Assembly: GCF_023145115.1 (NCBI RefSeq) | Contig: NZ_JAGLEJ010000039.1 | Location: forward strand, 29,583 to 93,582 | Length of the DNA: 64,000 nt | Direction: 5' to 3' | Source of the DNA: Algiphilus sp. | GTDB taxonomy: Bacteria; Pseudomonadota; Gammaproteobacteria; Nevskiales; Nevskiaceae | Part shown: piece after piece, positions 8,879-17,240 of the stretch | Layout: every line of letters starts with the position of its first letter | How positions within the stretch are numbered: position 1 is the first letter of the stretch | The notes under the pieces: generated by a model | The model's input: the letters and a program-made list of their open reading frames with translations, nothing else | What the model was told of the DNA's origin: nothing | Databases searched by the model: none | Position numbers and translations under genes: made by a program

Positions 8879-9370
8879 TCAGTTGTCGCGGGATTCGGCG
8901 CACGAGGCGGCGACCGTCTCGAGCGTGGTGGTCAGGTAGCGTCCATGGGACGGATCGCAGCCGATGAGCAGATCGGGCGGAGCGGCCCCGGGCGCCGGCG
9001 GCGCCCGGAAGAGCCACACCGCGATGCGCGCGAACCGGGTCATCAGCCAGCCGCCCTCGGCGAGCAGCGCCGGATCGAGCGCGCAGAGCTCGGCCATCAG
9101 GCCCGGCCAGCCGGCACCGGTGACCCGGAGCACGTGATCGGCGGCCGGGAAGGCCCAGGGCGGACCGTCGTCCGGCAGGACGGTGCCGCCGTCGTCGGCG
9201 AGCAGGAAGGCGGCCCGGCCGGTACGCGCCACGAAGCCGGACGGCGTGGCGAGCGCCTGCTGCTCGGCGTCCGGGCACGGCAGGCCGGCGCGCTGCAGCA
9301 CCTCCGCCGCGCCGGGGCCGACGAGCTGCACGAGCCGGAGATCGTCGACGATGGCGATGCGCAGGCTCAT
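8879..9370 (-). CDS. mgdD: N-methylglutamate dehydrogenase, gamma (SoxG-like) subunit
   Basis: 163 residues resembling the gamma subunit of heterotetrameric sarcosine oxidase, a small GcvT-like fold without its own cofactor. Readable features are RIAIVDDLRLVQLVGPGAAE at the start and a C-terminal LLIGCDPSHGRYLTTTLET stretch. It follows mgdC with an ATGA overlap and is followed after 16 bases by gmaS. The subunit is weakly conserved in the family, so the call leans on the order mgdA-B-C-D. Confidence 0.75.
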   Translation of the reverse strand: MSLRIAIVDDLRLVQLVGPGAAEVLQRAGLPCPDAEQQALATPSGFVARTGRAAFLLADDGGTVLPDDGPPWAFPAADHVLRVTGAGWPGLMAELCALDPALLAEGGWLMTRFARIAVWLFRAPPAPGAAPPDLLIGCDPSHGRYLTTTLETVAASCAESRDN

Positions 9371-12267
9371 GACATCACCGCCTTCGCTTCCGGCTTCTGG
9401 CGCAGCCCCTCGGGATCATAGAAGGGCGTCGGCACGCGCTCGGCCACCACCATGTCGTCCCCGTCGACGCGGATGTGCAGCAGCTCGTCGCTGTCGGCCA
9501 GTGCGGCGTCGACCATCGCCAGACCGATGGCACGGCCCAGTACGGCCGAGCGCGCGATGCTGGTCACGCGCCCCGCGATGGCGCCGTCGCGGATCACCAG
9601 ATGGCACTCCTGCGGCAGCGGCGTGCGTGCGTCGGCGAACAGGGCGAATCCCACCAGCCGTCGCCTCGGCTGCTCCGCGAGCCGTGTCAGCGCCGGGCGC
9701 CCCTGGAAATGCGGCTTGTCCAGATGGACGGCGCGCCCCATGCCGACCTCGTAGGGATGGGTCAGCCCGTCGGTGTCCTGCCCGACGATCAGGTGGCCCT
9801 TCTCCAGCCGCAGCACGCGCTGTGCCTCCACGCCGCAGGGCGCCGCGCCACTCTCGACCAGCGCCTGCCACACGGCCGCGACGTGACGGGCGTCGAGATG
9901 GATCTCGTAGCCCAGCTCGCCGACGAAGCCCACCCGCACCAGCCGGGCCGGATGCCCGCACACGCGGCCGGTGCGGATGGCCTGGTAGCCGAAGGCGTCC
10001 TCGTCCAGCGCGAGATCGGTGAGCGGTGCCAGCAGCCGCCGCGCATTCGGGCCGGCGAGACTGATCGCCCCCATGCGCCCGGTGCGGTCGAGCAGGTGCA
10101 CGTCGAGCGCGTGCTCCTGCGCCAGACGCGCCAGGGTCCGGAAGGTCGCCGCCGCGTGTCCGCTGGTGGCGGTGACGTAGAACTGCTGCGCACCGAGCCG
10201 GCCGACGATGCCGTCGTCGACGATCACCCCGGTGGTGTCGACCATCAGCGCGTAGCGCGAGCGCCCCGCGCGCAGGGTCGTCATGCGCAGCGTGTAGGCA
10301 GCGTCGAGCAGCCGCCCGGCATCGGGGCCCAGCACCTCGAACTTGCCGAGCGTGGACACGTCGATGACACCGGCATCGCGGCGCACTGCCGCCACTTCAC
10401 CGGCGATCGCCACCGCGCGCTCGCCGGCGGCGCCGTACCACGCCGGTCGCAGCCAGTCGCCGGCCTCCAGAAACTGCGCACCGTGCGCGACGTGCGCATC
10501 GTGCAGCGGCGTCAGACGCTGCGGGCGCAGAAGGCGGCCGGCGAGGTCCTCCAGCCGTACCGGCTGCACCATCGGCCGCGCGGTGGTACTGCCGGTGGCG
10601 TCGATGTCCTCGCCGCGCCAGCGCGCCAGCACGCGGATGGCCGCCAGGTTGGAATGCTTGCCCTGGCTCGGTCCCATGCCGACGGTGGAGAAGCGCTTGA
10701 GCAGCTCGATGCTGTCGAAACCCTCGCGCGCGGCCTGCTCGAGATCCTTGAGCTGCACGTCCTCGTCGAGGTCGACGAAGTTGCGGCCGCGCGCGTGCCG
10801 CGCCACCGGCCACGCCGCGCCGTGCGCGCGCTGGTCGCGCGTGCTCGCCGGCTCCGGCGCGGGCCGCCCCTGCAGCACCGCGGTCAGTCGCCGCGCCGCG
10901 GCGATGCCGTCATCGCACTGCTGGGCGATGGTGAAGGCGCCGTTGACCCGGCCGGCGGGCACGACGGTGTCGGGCCAGTGCTCGGGCACCGGCATGGCCA
11001 GCGTGTCGTCGTAGCGGAAGCGCGCCCCGGCCTGTGCCAGCAGCGCGCCCGCCGGAGCCCAGCCCGCGCTCATCAGCACGCCGTCGCAGGCAATGCGCCG
11101 CGCATCGCGATCAACGCACTCGCCGGTCGCGTCCACCGGCGCCACCGTCACCGCCCGCACCCGCCGCGCGCCGTGGGCTTCGCGCACGGTGTGACCGCAC
11201 AGCACCGGAACGCCCTCGCCGGCCAGACGCTGCGCGATCGCGGGATCGGAAGGCTCGGCGTGCATGTCGACCAGCGCCGCGATCGCGACACCCGCCGCGC
11301 GCATGTCGGCGGCCGCAACGTAGCCCTCCGCATTGGCGGTGAGCACGACGGCGCGCCGGCACGGAGCGACGCCGTAGCGATGGAGCAGGCGCTGCGCGCC
11401 GGAGGCGAGCATGACGCCGGGCCGGTCGTTGTTGCGGAACACCGCCGGCTGCTCGATGACGCCGGTCGCGACGATGATCCCGCGCGCACGCACCTTGACG
11501 ATGCCGTCGGGCGTGGCCAGCGGCACGAAGTGATCGGCGTACGTGCCCAGCGCGGTGGCGCAGCAGCGCAGCGCGATGCGCCGATGCCCGCGCACCGCCG
11601 CGAGCAGGCGCGTGCGCCGCTGTCGCGCGGCATCGTCGTGCACCCACTGATAGTCGAAGCTGCCGCCCGGGTGCGGGTTCTCGTCGGCGAGCAGCACCGA
11701 GAATCCGGCCTCGGCCGCCACCAGCGCCGCGCTCAGGCCGGCGGGGCCGGCACCGACCACCAGGACGTCCGGATGCGCGAACCGCGATGGCCGGCGCTGC
11801 GGCATCCATTGCACCGACACGCGACCGAGGCCGGCGCGCTCCCGGATGACGCGCTCCCAGTACGGGAACAATGCGCGCGGTCGGTGGAAGGCCTTGTAGT
11901 AGAAGCCCACCGGCAGGAAGCGCCCGGCACGGTCGAGCCAGGCGTCGGCATCGTTGGCCAGCGTGCCGCGCACATTCACCGGATGCAGGGTCATGCCCTC
12001 GGTCACCGGCGTGATGTCACCGCGGATGTGGGTGTCGTCGGCCGAGCAGAACAGCGCATTGACGTCGTGATCGGCCATCGACCAGGCGCCGCGCGGGCGG
12101 TGGTACTTGAAGCTGCGGCCGAGCAGGTCGACGCCGCCCGCGAGCAGGGCCGCGGTAATGCAGTCGCCGGGATGCGCGCGACGGGTGCGCCCCTCGAAGC
12201 GGAAGGTCAGCTCGCGCGATCGGTCGATCCATTCCAGCGGACCGGGATCAGGCGTCCGGAAGGCCAA
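9367..12267 (-). CDS. mgdC: N-methylglutamate dehydrogenase, alpha (SoxA-like) subunit
   Basis: About 966 residues, the size of sarcosine oxidase alpha subunits. In order: an N-terminal beta-grasp domain (PGDCITAALLAGG), an FAD/NAD-binding Rossmann domain with VGAGPAGLSA at 171-180, a second dinucleotide segment (IIVATGVIEQP), and a C-terminal GcvT-type folate-binding domain with LRLEKGHLIVGQDTDG and VGFVGELGYEIHL. The C-terminal domain is expected to trap formaldehyde as methylene-tetrahydrofolate. The frame extends to an ATG at 12312 inside mgdB. A TTG at 12265-12267 has a near-perfect GAGGAGGT six bases upstream and gives the expected N-terminus, so I use it; it overlaps the mgdB end by 20 bases. 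Confidence 0.88.
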   Translation of the reverse strand: MAFRTPDPGPLEWIDRSRELTFRFEGRTRRAHPGDCITAALLAGGVDLLGRSFKYHRPRGAWSMADHDVNALFCSADDTHIRGDITPVTEGMTLHPVNVRGTLANDADAWLDRAGRFLPVGFYYKAFHRPRALFPYWERVIRERAGLGRVSVQWMPQRRPSRFAHPDVLVVGAGPAGLSAALVAAEAGFSVLLADENPHPGGSFDYQWVHDDAARQRRTRLLAAVRGHRRIALRCCATALGTYADHFVPLATPDGIVKVRARGIIVATGVIEQPAVFRNNDRPGVMLASGAQRLLHRYGVAPCRRAVVLTANAEGYVAAADMRAAGVAIAALVDMHAEPSDPAIAQRLAGEGVPVLCGHTVREAHGARRVRAVTVAPVDATGECVDRDARRIACDGVLMSAGWAPAGALLAQAGARFRYDDTLAMPVPEHWPDTVVPAGRVNGAFTIAQQCDDGIAAARRLTAVLQGRPAPEPASTRDQRAHGAAWPVARHARGRNFVDLDEDVQLKDLEQAAREGFDSIELLKRFSTVGMGPSQGKHSNLAAIRVLARWRGEDIDATGSTTARPMVQPVRLEDLAGRLLRPQRLTPLHDAHVAHGAQFLEAGDWLRPAWYGAAGERAVAIAGEVAAVRRDAGVIDVSTLGKFEVLGPDAGRLLDAAYTLRMTTLRAGRSRYALMVDTTGVIVDDGIVGRLGAQQFYVTATSGHAAATFRTLARLAQEHALDVHLLDRTGRMGAISLAGPNARRLLAPLTDLALDEDAFGYQAIRTGRVCGHPARLVRVGFVGELGYEIHLDARHVAAVWQALVESGAAPCGVEAQRVLRLEKGHLIVGQDTDGLTHPYEVGMGRAVHLDKPHFQGRPALTRLAEQPRRRLVGFALFADARTPLPQECHLVIRDGAIAGRVTSIARSAVLGRAIGLAMVDAALADSDELLHIRVDGDDMVVAERVPTPFYDPEGLRQKPEAKAVMS

Positions 12268-12520
12268 CGGCCACCTCCTCCAGCGGCACGACCCGCTCGA
12301 CGCGGTCCTCATGGGTGTCGCGGTCGACCACGTACCAGCGCCCGGTGGGCTCGTGGTACCACCACTCGCGCAGCCGGCGCGCGCCGCCGCTGCGGTGGAA
12401 GACGTGGGCGGCCACCGCCGCGGCGTCCGCGTCGGATGCCGGCACGGGCCGGTGCTCGCCGCCGTAGACGAACTCGTCCAGCGGGCGGGCGCCGATCACG
12501 GGCAGATCGAGCCACTTCAC
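12248..12520 (-). CDS. mgdB: N-methylglutamate dehydrogenase, delta (SoxD-like) subunit lacking zinc ligands
   Basis: 90 residues from a GTG start two bases after the mgdA stop, with GGTGGGG upstream. The pattern EFVYGGE followed by HRP, a WWYHEPTGRWY segment and a C-terminal DRDTHEDRV match the delta subunit of sarcosine oxidase (usual EFxYGGEAHI, W..HxxGCGRWF, RDT). The family normally binds zinc through a CPYCG-type pair plus a later His and Cys. Here the pair is replaced (LPVIG) and the late Cys is Thr, so the protein has no cysteine at all. It is probably still structural, but not zinc-binding. Confidence 0.75.
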   Translation of the reverse strand: MKWLDLPVIGARPLDEFVYGGEHRPVPASDADAAAVAAHVFHRSGGARRLREWWYHEPTGRWYVVDRDTHEDRVERVVPLEEVAVGLPDA

Positions 12521-12522
12521 GC

Positions 12523-13764
12523 TCAGTGCCCCACCGAGGCCGCGCCCTTCTCGCCGACCAGCGCGAAGGCGCCGAAGCGATCCAGCCCGAAGGGCGCGAT
12601 GAGCTCGTGATTGCGGCCCGCCGCCACGGTGGCGGCCATGGTCCATCCGCTGACCGGCGTGGCCTTGAAGCCCCAGGTGCCCCAGCCGGCATCGAGATGG
12701 AAACCGTCGACCGGCGTCGTGCCCATGATCGGCGCGAAGTCCGGGGTCATGTCCGCCATGCCGGCCCACTGGCGCAGCACGCGCAGCCGGCCGACCCGCG
12801 GCAGGAGGTCGAGCAGGCGGTCGGCCAGGCCCTCGACGAAGCCGAAGGTGGCGCGCGTCGCGTGCAGCACGGCGGGGTCAACCGCGGCCCCCATCACCAG
12901 CTCGCCGCGCGCCGACTGGCTGACGTAGACGTGCAGGCTGCCCGACACCACGATGGTGTCGAGGAAGGGCTTGACCGGCTCGGTCACGCAGGCCTGCAGC
13001 GGATAGATCTCGATGGGCGTGTCCAGGCCCAGCATGTCGGTGATGGCGGGCGTCGAGCCGGCCACCGCCGAGACCACCGCCCCGCAGGCGATCGCGCCGC
13101 GGTCGGTGACCACGCCGGTGATGCGCCCCCCGGCGGTGCGCAGACCGGTGACGCGCGTCTGCTGGTGGATCTCGACGCCGTGCGCGGCCGCGGCGCGCGC
13201 GTACCCCCAGGCCACGGCATCGTGGCGCGCGACCGCACCGGGGCCGTGGAACAGCGCGCCGTGCACGGGATGCCGGCCGCCGCAGTCGAGATCGATGCCC
13301 GGCACCGCCTCCGCGATCTCGTCGCGATCGGCCAGACGGCTGTCGACGCCGAGATGCCGATTGACCTCGGCGCGCCAGCGCATGGTGCGCATGGCCTCGT
13401 CCGAGTGCGCCAGCGTGTAGTGACCGCGCTCGGAATAGAACAGGTTGATGTCCAGCTCCTCCGACAGCGTGCGGAACATGCGCACGCTGGTGTCGTAGAA
13501 GCGCACCCCTTCCGGAGTCAGATAGTTCGACCGCACGATGGTGGTGTTGCGTGCAGTGTTGCCGCCGCCTAGGTAGCCCTGCTCCAGCACCGCCACCCTG
13601 CGGATGCCGTGCTCGCGCGCCAGGTAATAGGCACAGGCCAGCCCGTGCCCGCCGCCGCCGATGACGACGACGTCGTAGTGCGGCGCCAGCGGTCCGGCTT
13701 CCGGGAAGAAGCGCGGCGCATGCTCGCCACCCGAAAGCCCCTGCTTGAGCAGCGTCCAGGACAC
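12523..13764 (-). CDS. mgdA: N-methylglutamate dehydrogenase, beta (SoxB-like) flavoprotein subunit
   Basis: 413 residues of the D-amino-acid-oxidase (DAO) flavoprotein family. The FAD-binding VVIGGGGHGLACAYYLARE lies at about 33-51, with GGGNTARNTTIVRSNYLT downstream. The motif RHDAVAWGYAR (180-190) contains His181, which aligns with the histidine that carries covalent FMN in heterotetrameric sarcosine oxidases. It should oxidise N-methylglutamate to glutamate and a C1 unit. A GTG at 13764 gives the family-like start MSWTLLKQGLSGG, but no good ribosome site precedes it. The open frame continues to 14166 through promoter-like DNA, which I do not include. Confidence 0.87.
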   Translation of the reverse strand: MSWTLLKQGLSGGEHAPRFFPEAGPLAPHYDVVVIGGGGHGLACAYYLAREHGIRRVAVLEQGYLGGGNTARNTTIVRSNYLTPEGVRFYDTSVRMFRTLSEELDINLFYSERGHYTLAHSDEAMRTMRWRAEVNRHLGVDSRLADRDEIAEAVPGIDLDCGGRHPVHGALFHGPGAVARHDAVAWGYARAAAAHGVEIHQQTRVTGLRTAGGRITGVVTDRGAIACGAVVSAVAGSTPAITDMLGLDTPIEIYPLQACVTEPVKPFLDTIVVSGSLHVYVSQSARGELVMGAAVDPAVLHATRATFGFVEGLADRLLDLLPRVGRLRVLRQWAGMADMTPDFAPIMGTTPVDGFHLDAGWGTWGFKATPVSGWTMAATVAAGRNHELIAPFGLDRFGAFALVGEKGAASVGH

Positions 13765-14217
13765 GGTCAGGCGCGCTCGCTCGGGGCGAATCGGTACGCA
13801 GCGTCGATTGCGGCTGGGAGGCGCAACGGATTTCCTGAAGAGAAACTTTGTTTCCTGCAGGGAATGCAAGGCGCTTGCCAGATGCCGTGCGCACTGCGGG
13901 AAACGCCCCCGTCCGCATCGGGTGCAGCGGACAACCCGCTGACCGGGAACGGCTTTCAGGCAGCGTCGAGGCGGCCGTGCGGCGCCGGGGCAGAGCAGGG
14001 GCGCCGATCGACGACCGAAAGCCCGCCCCGCAACCGGGCGTGCGCCGCCACCGTGCACCCATGCGGGGCGGGACCGTGCACCTTCCCGCCCCGGTCCATC
14101 ATCCCGGCTGAGCCCGATCGGTGCGGTCGCCACCGCAACCGTCCGGCCGGCGCGCGCCACCACCACCCTGTTCTAGACTCGGGGCAACCGCATCGAAAAG
14201 CCGGAGGAGAGCGCACC
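13765..14217. other. Divergent intergenic region between mgdA and the stress-protein gene
   Basis: 453 bases with no convincing gene. Besides the twin repeat at 13831-13864 it holds a hairpin GGGGCGGG/CCCGCCCC (14065-14092) and two direct copies of ACCGTGCACC, 23 bases apart (14050-14059 and 14073-14082). Promoters for both divergent transcripts must lie here, but I see no clear -35/-10 pair. Confidence 0.6.
13831..13864. promoter_or_regulatory. Twin operator-like repeat upstream of the mgd-gmaS-mgs operon
   Basis: Two direct copies of TTTCCTGMAGRGAA start at 13831 and 13851, exactly 20 bases apart. Each copy is itself a near palindrome (TTCC-TGCA-GGGAA in the second). Spacing by two helical turns upstream of the first operon gene suggests a dimer-of-dimers binding site. 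The XRE-cupin protein at the end of the operon is the obvious candidate, by inference. Confidence 0.5.
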
Positions 14218-14637
14218 ATGTACCAATCCATCCTCGTGCCCACCGATCTCGCGCACGTCGACAAGCTCCACAAGTCACTGCAGACCGCGGTCCATCTCGC
14301 CCAGCAGTACGGCGCGACCCTCTGCTACGCCGCGGTCACGCCGAACGGACCGTCTTCGGTGGCGGCCTCGGCGGAGGAATTCGAGCAGAAGCTCAAGGCG
14401 TTCGCCGCCGAGCAGGGCGAAACCCACGGGGTGAAGACCCGCTCCGTCGCCGTCGTCGCGCACGACGCCGCGGTCGAGCTCGACGACAGGCTGCTGGACA
14501 CCATCGAGGAAACCGGCGCCGATCTCGTGGTCATGGCATCCCATGTGCCGGGCCTGGCGGACCGGCTCCACATCATGCACTCCAACGCCGGCAGGATTGC
14601 CACGCGGGCGGAGGTATCGGTCTTCGTCGTGCGCTAG
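14218..14637 (+). CDS. Universal stress protein, UspA family
   Basis: 139 residues with the single-domain Usp fold: the N-terminal strand YQSILVPTDL, a central DLVVMASHVPG, and a C-terminal strand VSVFVVR. The G-2x-G-9x-G(S/T) ATP signature of ATP-binding Usps is poorly matched around HIMHSNAGRIATRAEV, so nucleotide binding is uncertain. The ATG is preceded by GGAGGAGA at good distance. The gene diverges from the methylamine operon and converges on fliR, so it is probably a single-gene unit. Confidence 0.85.
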   Translation: MYQSILVPTDLAHVDKLHKSLQTAVHLAQQYGATLCYAAVTPNGPSSVAASAEEFEQKLKAFAAEQGETHGVKTRSVAVVAHDAAVELDDRLLDTIEETGADLVVMASHVPGLADRLHIMHSNAGRIATRAEVSVFVVR

Positions 14638-14671
14638 CGGCGCGCACAGCCGCCGGTCGTGACCCGTCGCG

Positions 14672-15448
14672 CTACGAGGCGCGGCCGGCGGCGACCAGGA
14701 AGGTCTCGTCGAACAGTTCGCCCAGCGGCGCGGTGATGGCCGGGAGCCACGCCCACATCGCCAGCAGCACCAGCAGCAGCGTCGCCGGGAAGCCGATGGC
14801 GAAGAGGTTGAGCGCCGGTGCGGCGCGCGACACCAGGCCGAGGGCGAGATTGGCCGCCAGCAGCGCGGTGAGCACGGGAAGCGATACCTGCGCGGCACCG
14901 GTGAAGATGATCGCGGAGAAGCGCAGCCAGGCGTCGATCTGCTCCGGTCCGGGCAGCGCGCCGCCCACCGGGAACAGGGTGAAGCTGGTGACCAGCGCGT
15001 CGATCAACCGGAGATGCCCGTCCATGGCGAGGAAGATGAGCATCGCGATCACCGTCATGAAGGCGGCCAGCACACCCGAGCTGGTGCCGCGCAGCGGATC
15101 GGTGAGCTGCGCGAACGACAGACCGGCGGCGGCCGATATGGCCTCGGCGCCGAGCGCCACCGCCTCGAAGGCGAACAGGAAGATGAAGCCGATGGCGAGG
15201 CCGACCACCACCTGCTGGACCACGGCCAGCCACCAGTCGGCGCCGAACAGGGGCATCTCGGGTGGCGCGGGCAGCACCATCGCCAGCAGCAGCGCCAGGG
15301 CCAGTGCCATCGTCAGCCGCGCGCGCGGCGTGACGTTGCGTGCCCCCAGCACCGGCGCGATGGCGACGAAGCTGCTGGTGCGCAGGAGCGGCCAGAGCAG
15401 CGCGTGGTAGGCGGTCGCCAGCGCGTCGAGGGCGAGCACGCCCTCCAT
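14672..15448 (-). CDS. fliR: Flagellar export gate protein FliR
   Basis: 258 residues, strongly hydrophobic, with at least six predicted membrane segments. Features of FliR are FVAIAPVLGARNVTPRAR near the N-terminus, VGLAIGFIFLFAFEAV, and LTDPLRGTSSGVLAAF, with PALNLFAIGFPATLLLVL near the C-terminus. With FliP and FliQ it forms the core of the type III export gate. It is the last gene of the long fli operon. flhB and flhA, which usually follow, are absent here; a convergent stress-protein gene comes instead. Confidence 0.95.
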   Translation of the reverse strand: MEGVLALDALATAYHALLWPLLRTSSFVAIAPVLGARNVTPRARLTMALALALLLAMVLPAPPEMPLFGADWWLAVVQQVVVGLAIGFIFLFAFEAVALGAEAISAAAGLSFAQLTDPLRGTSSGVLAAFMTVIAMLIFLAMDGHLRLIDALVTSFTLFPVGGALPGPEQIDAWLRFSAIIFTGAAQVSLPVLTALLAANLALGLVSRAAPALNLFAIGFPATLLLVLLAMWAWLPAITAPLGELFDETFLVAAGRAS

Positions 15449-15450
15449 CG

Positions 15451-15720
15451 CTAGCCGATGAGTCCGGGGATGCTGGTGAACAGCCGCTGCGTGTAGTCGA
15501 CCAGCAGTCCCAGCATCCACGGCCCCGCCACCAGCAGCGCGGCCGCCACCGCGAGCAGCTTGGGGATGAAGCTCAGCGTCATCTCGTTGATCTGGGTGGC
15601 GGCCTGGAAGACGCCGATCACCAGGCCCACCAGCAGCGCGACACCGAGCATCGGAGCGGCCAGCAGCACCACCACCTCCAGGGCGCCGCGGCCGATGGAC
15701 AGGACCGCCTCGGGCGTCAC
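15451..15720 (-). CDS. fliQ: Flagellar export gate protein FliQ
   Basis: 89 residues, the normal size, with two transmembrane helices around a polar turn. GLVIGVFQAATQINEMTLSF is the family signature between them. The GTG start forms a GTGA overlap with the fliP stop, so its translation is probably coupled. It packs around FliP and FliR in the export gate. Confidence 0.95.
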   Translation of the reverse strand: MTPEAVLSIGRGALEVVVLLAAPMLGVALLVGLVIGVFQAATQINEMTLSFIPKLLAVAAALLVAGPWMLGLLVDYTQRLFTSIPGLIG

Positions 15721-16463
15721 GCGAAGCTCCCGGCGAGCGCACCGATGACCAGCGTCCAGCCGTCTACCAGCACGAAGAGCATGAGCTTGAACGGAAGGCT
15801 GATCAGCATCGGCGACAGCATCATCATGCCCAGCGACATCAGCACGCTGGCCACCACCAGATCGATGATCACGAAGGGGATGAACAGCAGGAAGCCGATC
15901 TGGAAGGCGGTCTTCAGCTCGCTGGTGACGAAGGCCGCGGCCAGCACCGTGAACGGCACCGCATCGGCACCGTCATAGGGCTCGTCCCCGGCCAGGCGGG
16001 CGAAGGTGGCGAGGTCGGCCTGTCGCGTCTGCTGCAGCATGAAGGTGCGGATGGGCTGCTGGGCGGCGGTGAGCGCCTCGCCGAAGTCGAGCTGCTCCTC
16101 GGTGTAGGGCTCGGCGGCCTGTTCCCATACCGCACTGGCGGTGGGCTGCATGATGAAGGCGGTGAGCAGCAGCGCCAGGCCGAGCAGGATCGGATTCGAC
16201 GGCGTCTGACCGGTGCCCAGCGCCTGACGCAGCAGACCGAGCACCACGATGATGCGCACGAAGCCGGTCATCGACAGCAGCAGCGCCGGCAGCAGCGTCA
16301 CCAGCGTCATCGCCACCAGCACCTGGAAGCTCAGGCTCCAGGTCTGGTTGCCGTCCTCGCCGGTGGTCATGGTGAGCGCCGGCAGTCCCGTCTCCTGTGC
16401 GACGGCGGGGCCGGCCAGCAGGAGACCGGCGAACGCCAGCAGCGGCAACAGCGCGCGCGTCAT
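15717..16463 (-). CDS. fliP: Flagellar export gate protein FliP
   Basis: 248 residues with a cleavable signal peptide (MTRALLPLLAFAGLLLAG to AVAQ), as usual for FliP. Signature stretches are MTGFVRIIVVLGLLRQALGT, QTPSNPILLGLALLLT, and the C-terminal FLLFIPFVIIDLVVASVLMS. It forms the pentameric core of the export gate. The start overlaps the fliO stop (ATGA). Confidence 0.95.
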   Translation of the reverse strand: MTRALLPLLAFAGLLLAGPAVAQETGLPALTMTTGEDGNQTWSLSFQVLVAMTLVTLLPALLLSMTGFVRIIVVLGLLRQALGTGQTPSNPILLGLALLLTAFIMQPTASAVWEQAAEPYTEEQLDFGEALTAAQQPIRTFMLQQTRQADLATFARLAGDEPYDGADAVPFTVLAAAFVTSELKTAFQIGFLLFIPFVIIDLVVASVLMSLGMMMLSPMLISLPFKLMLFVLVDGWTLVIGALAGSFA

Positions 16464-16807
16464 TCGCCACCCCGGCGCATGCGCGCCAGCCGTTCGGCGA
16501 AGGGCATCGCCGCCTGCGCCTCCGGCAATTCCGGTGCATCGTCGTAGCGGTGCAGCACGCGCACGCCGTTCTGCCCCACCGACAGCAGCAGGTGGGCGCC
16601 GGCGGCATCGACCAGCATGACGCGATCGCGCGGTCCGAGCGCATGCGCGGCCCGCACCCGGAACCAGCCGGCTGCGGGCACGAAACCGCCACGCAGGCGA
16701 CGCACGCCCCAGGCCGTGGCCAGGATCAACGCCACCACCACCAGCAGCGCAACGAAGGCGCGCAGCGCGGCGGCGGCAGTGCCGTCGGTGAGCGAGGCCG
16801 CTTCCAT
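16460..16807 (-). CDS. fliO: Flagellar biosynthetic protein FliO
   Basis: 115 residues with one membrane helix at about 15-35 (ALRAFVALLVVVALILATAW), followed by a cytoplasmic domain with RVRAAHALGPRDRVMLVDA typical of FliO. It is an assembly factor for the FliP ring. The ATG lies five bases after the fliN stop. Longer frames upstream run through fliN and are not real. Confidence 0.88.
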   Translation of the reverse strand: MEAASLTDGTAAAALRAFVALLVVVALILATAWGVRRLRGGFVPAAGWFRVRAAHALGPRDRVMLVDAAGAHLLLSVGQNGVRVLHRYDDAPELPEAQAAMPFAERLARMRRGGE

Positions 16808-16812
16808 CGCGA

Positions 16813-17202
16813 CTAGCGCAGCTTGCGGATGCGCTCGGCCGGGCTGACCACATCGGTCAGGCGAACGCCGAACTTGTCGTTGACCATCACCACTTCGCCG
16901 TGGGCGATGAGGGTGCCGTTGACGAACACGTCCAGCGGTTCGCCGGCGAGGCGGTCGAGCTCGACCACCGAGCCCTGCGAAAGCTGGAGCAGATTGCGGA
17001 TCGGGATGCGCACGCGGCCGACCTCCATCGACAGCGAGACGCCGACGTCGAGGATGACGTCCAGGTTGACGTCGGGCTGCGCGCCGTCGGCCGGCTTGTC
17101 CTGCTGCAGATCCTCGAACTGCGCGGGACGCGCCTCGCCGGATGCGGACGCGCTCTTGGCCGGCGCTTCGGTCTCGGTGTCGCTGTAGGCGGTTTCGCTC
17201 AT
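16813..17202 (-). CDS. fliN: Flagellar motor switch protein FliN
   Basis: 129 residues. The N-terminal 45 residues are acidic and disordered. A SpoA domain follows with ILDVGVSLSMEVGRVRIPI, LLQLSQGSVVELDRLAGEP and FVNGTLIAHGEVVMVNDKFG, all standard for FliN. It builds the lower C-ring with FliM. It is separated from fliM by 38 bases. Confidence 0.94.
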   Translation of the reverse strand: MSETAYSDTETEAPAKSASASGEARPAQFEDLQQDKPADGAQPDVNLDVILDVGVSLSMEVGRVRIPIRNLLQLSQGSVVELDRLAGEPLDVFVNGTLIAHGEVVMVNDKFGVRLTDVVSPAERIRKLR

Positions 17203-17240
17203 GATGGGGCCCGGTGCGTGCGAATGGATGGGGCGCCGGC

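Noticed and set aside
12268..12312. mgdC starting at ATG 12312 within mgdB
   Set aside because: The TTG at 12267 has a strong ribosome site and gives the expected N-terminus; the ATG has neither.
9475..13572. A 1365-codon open frame on the plus strand across the mgd genes
   Set aside because: It is antisense to well-supported mgdA-D genes. Its product is Arg/His/Gly/Gln-rich with no domain, a typical shadow in very GC-rich DNA.
13765..14166. An N-terminal extension of mgdA to the ATG at 14166
   Set aside because: The added residues are Arg/Pro-rich with no family match, and the stretch carries operator-like repeats. The family start is near MSWTLLKQ.
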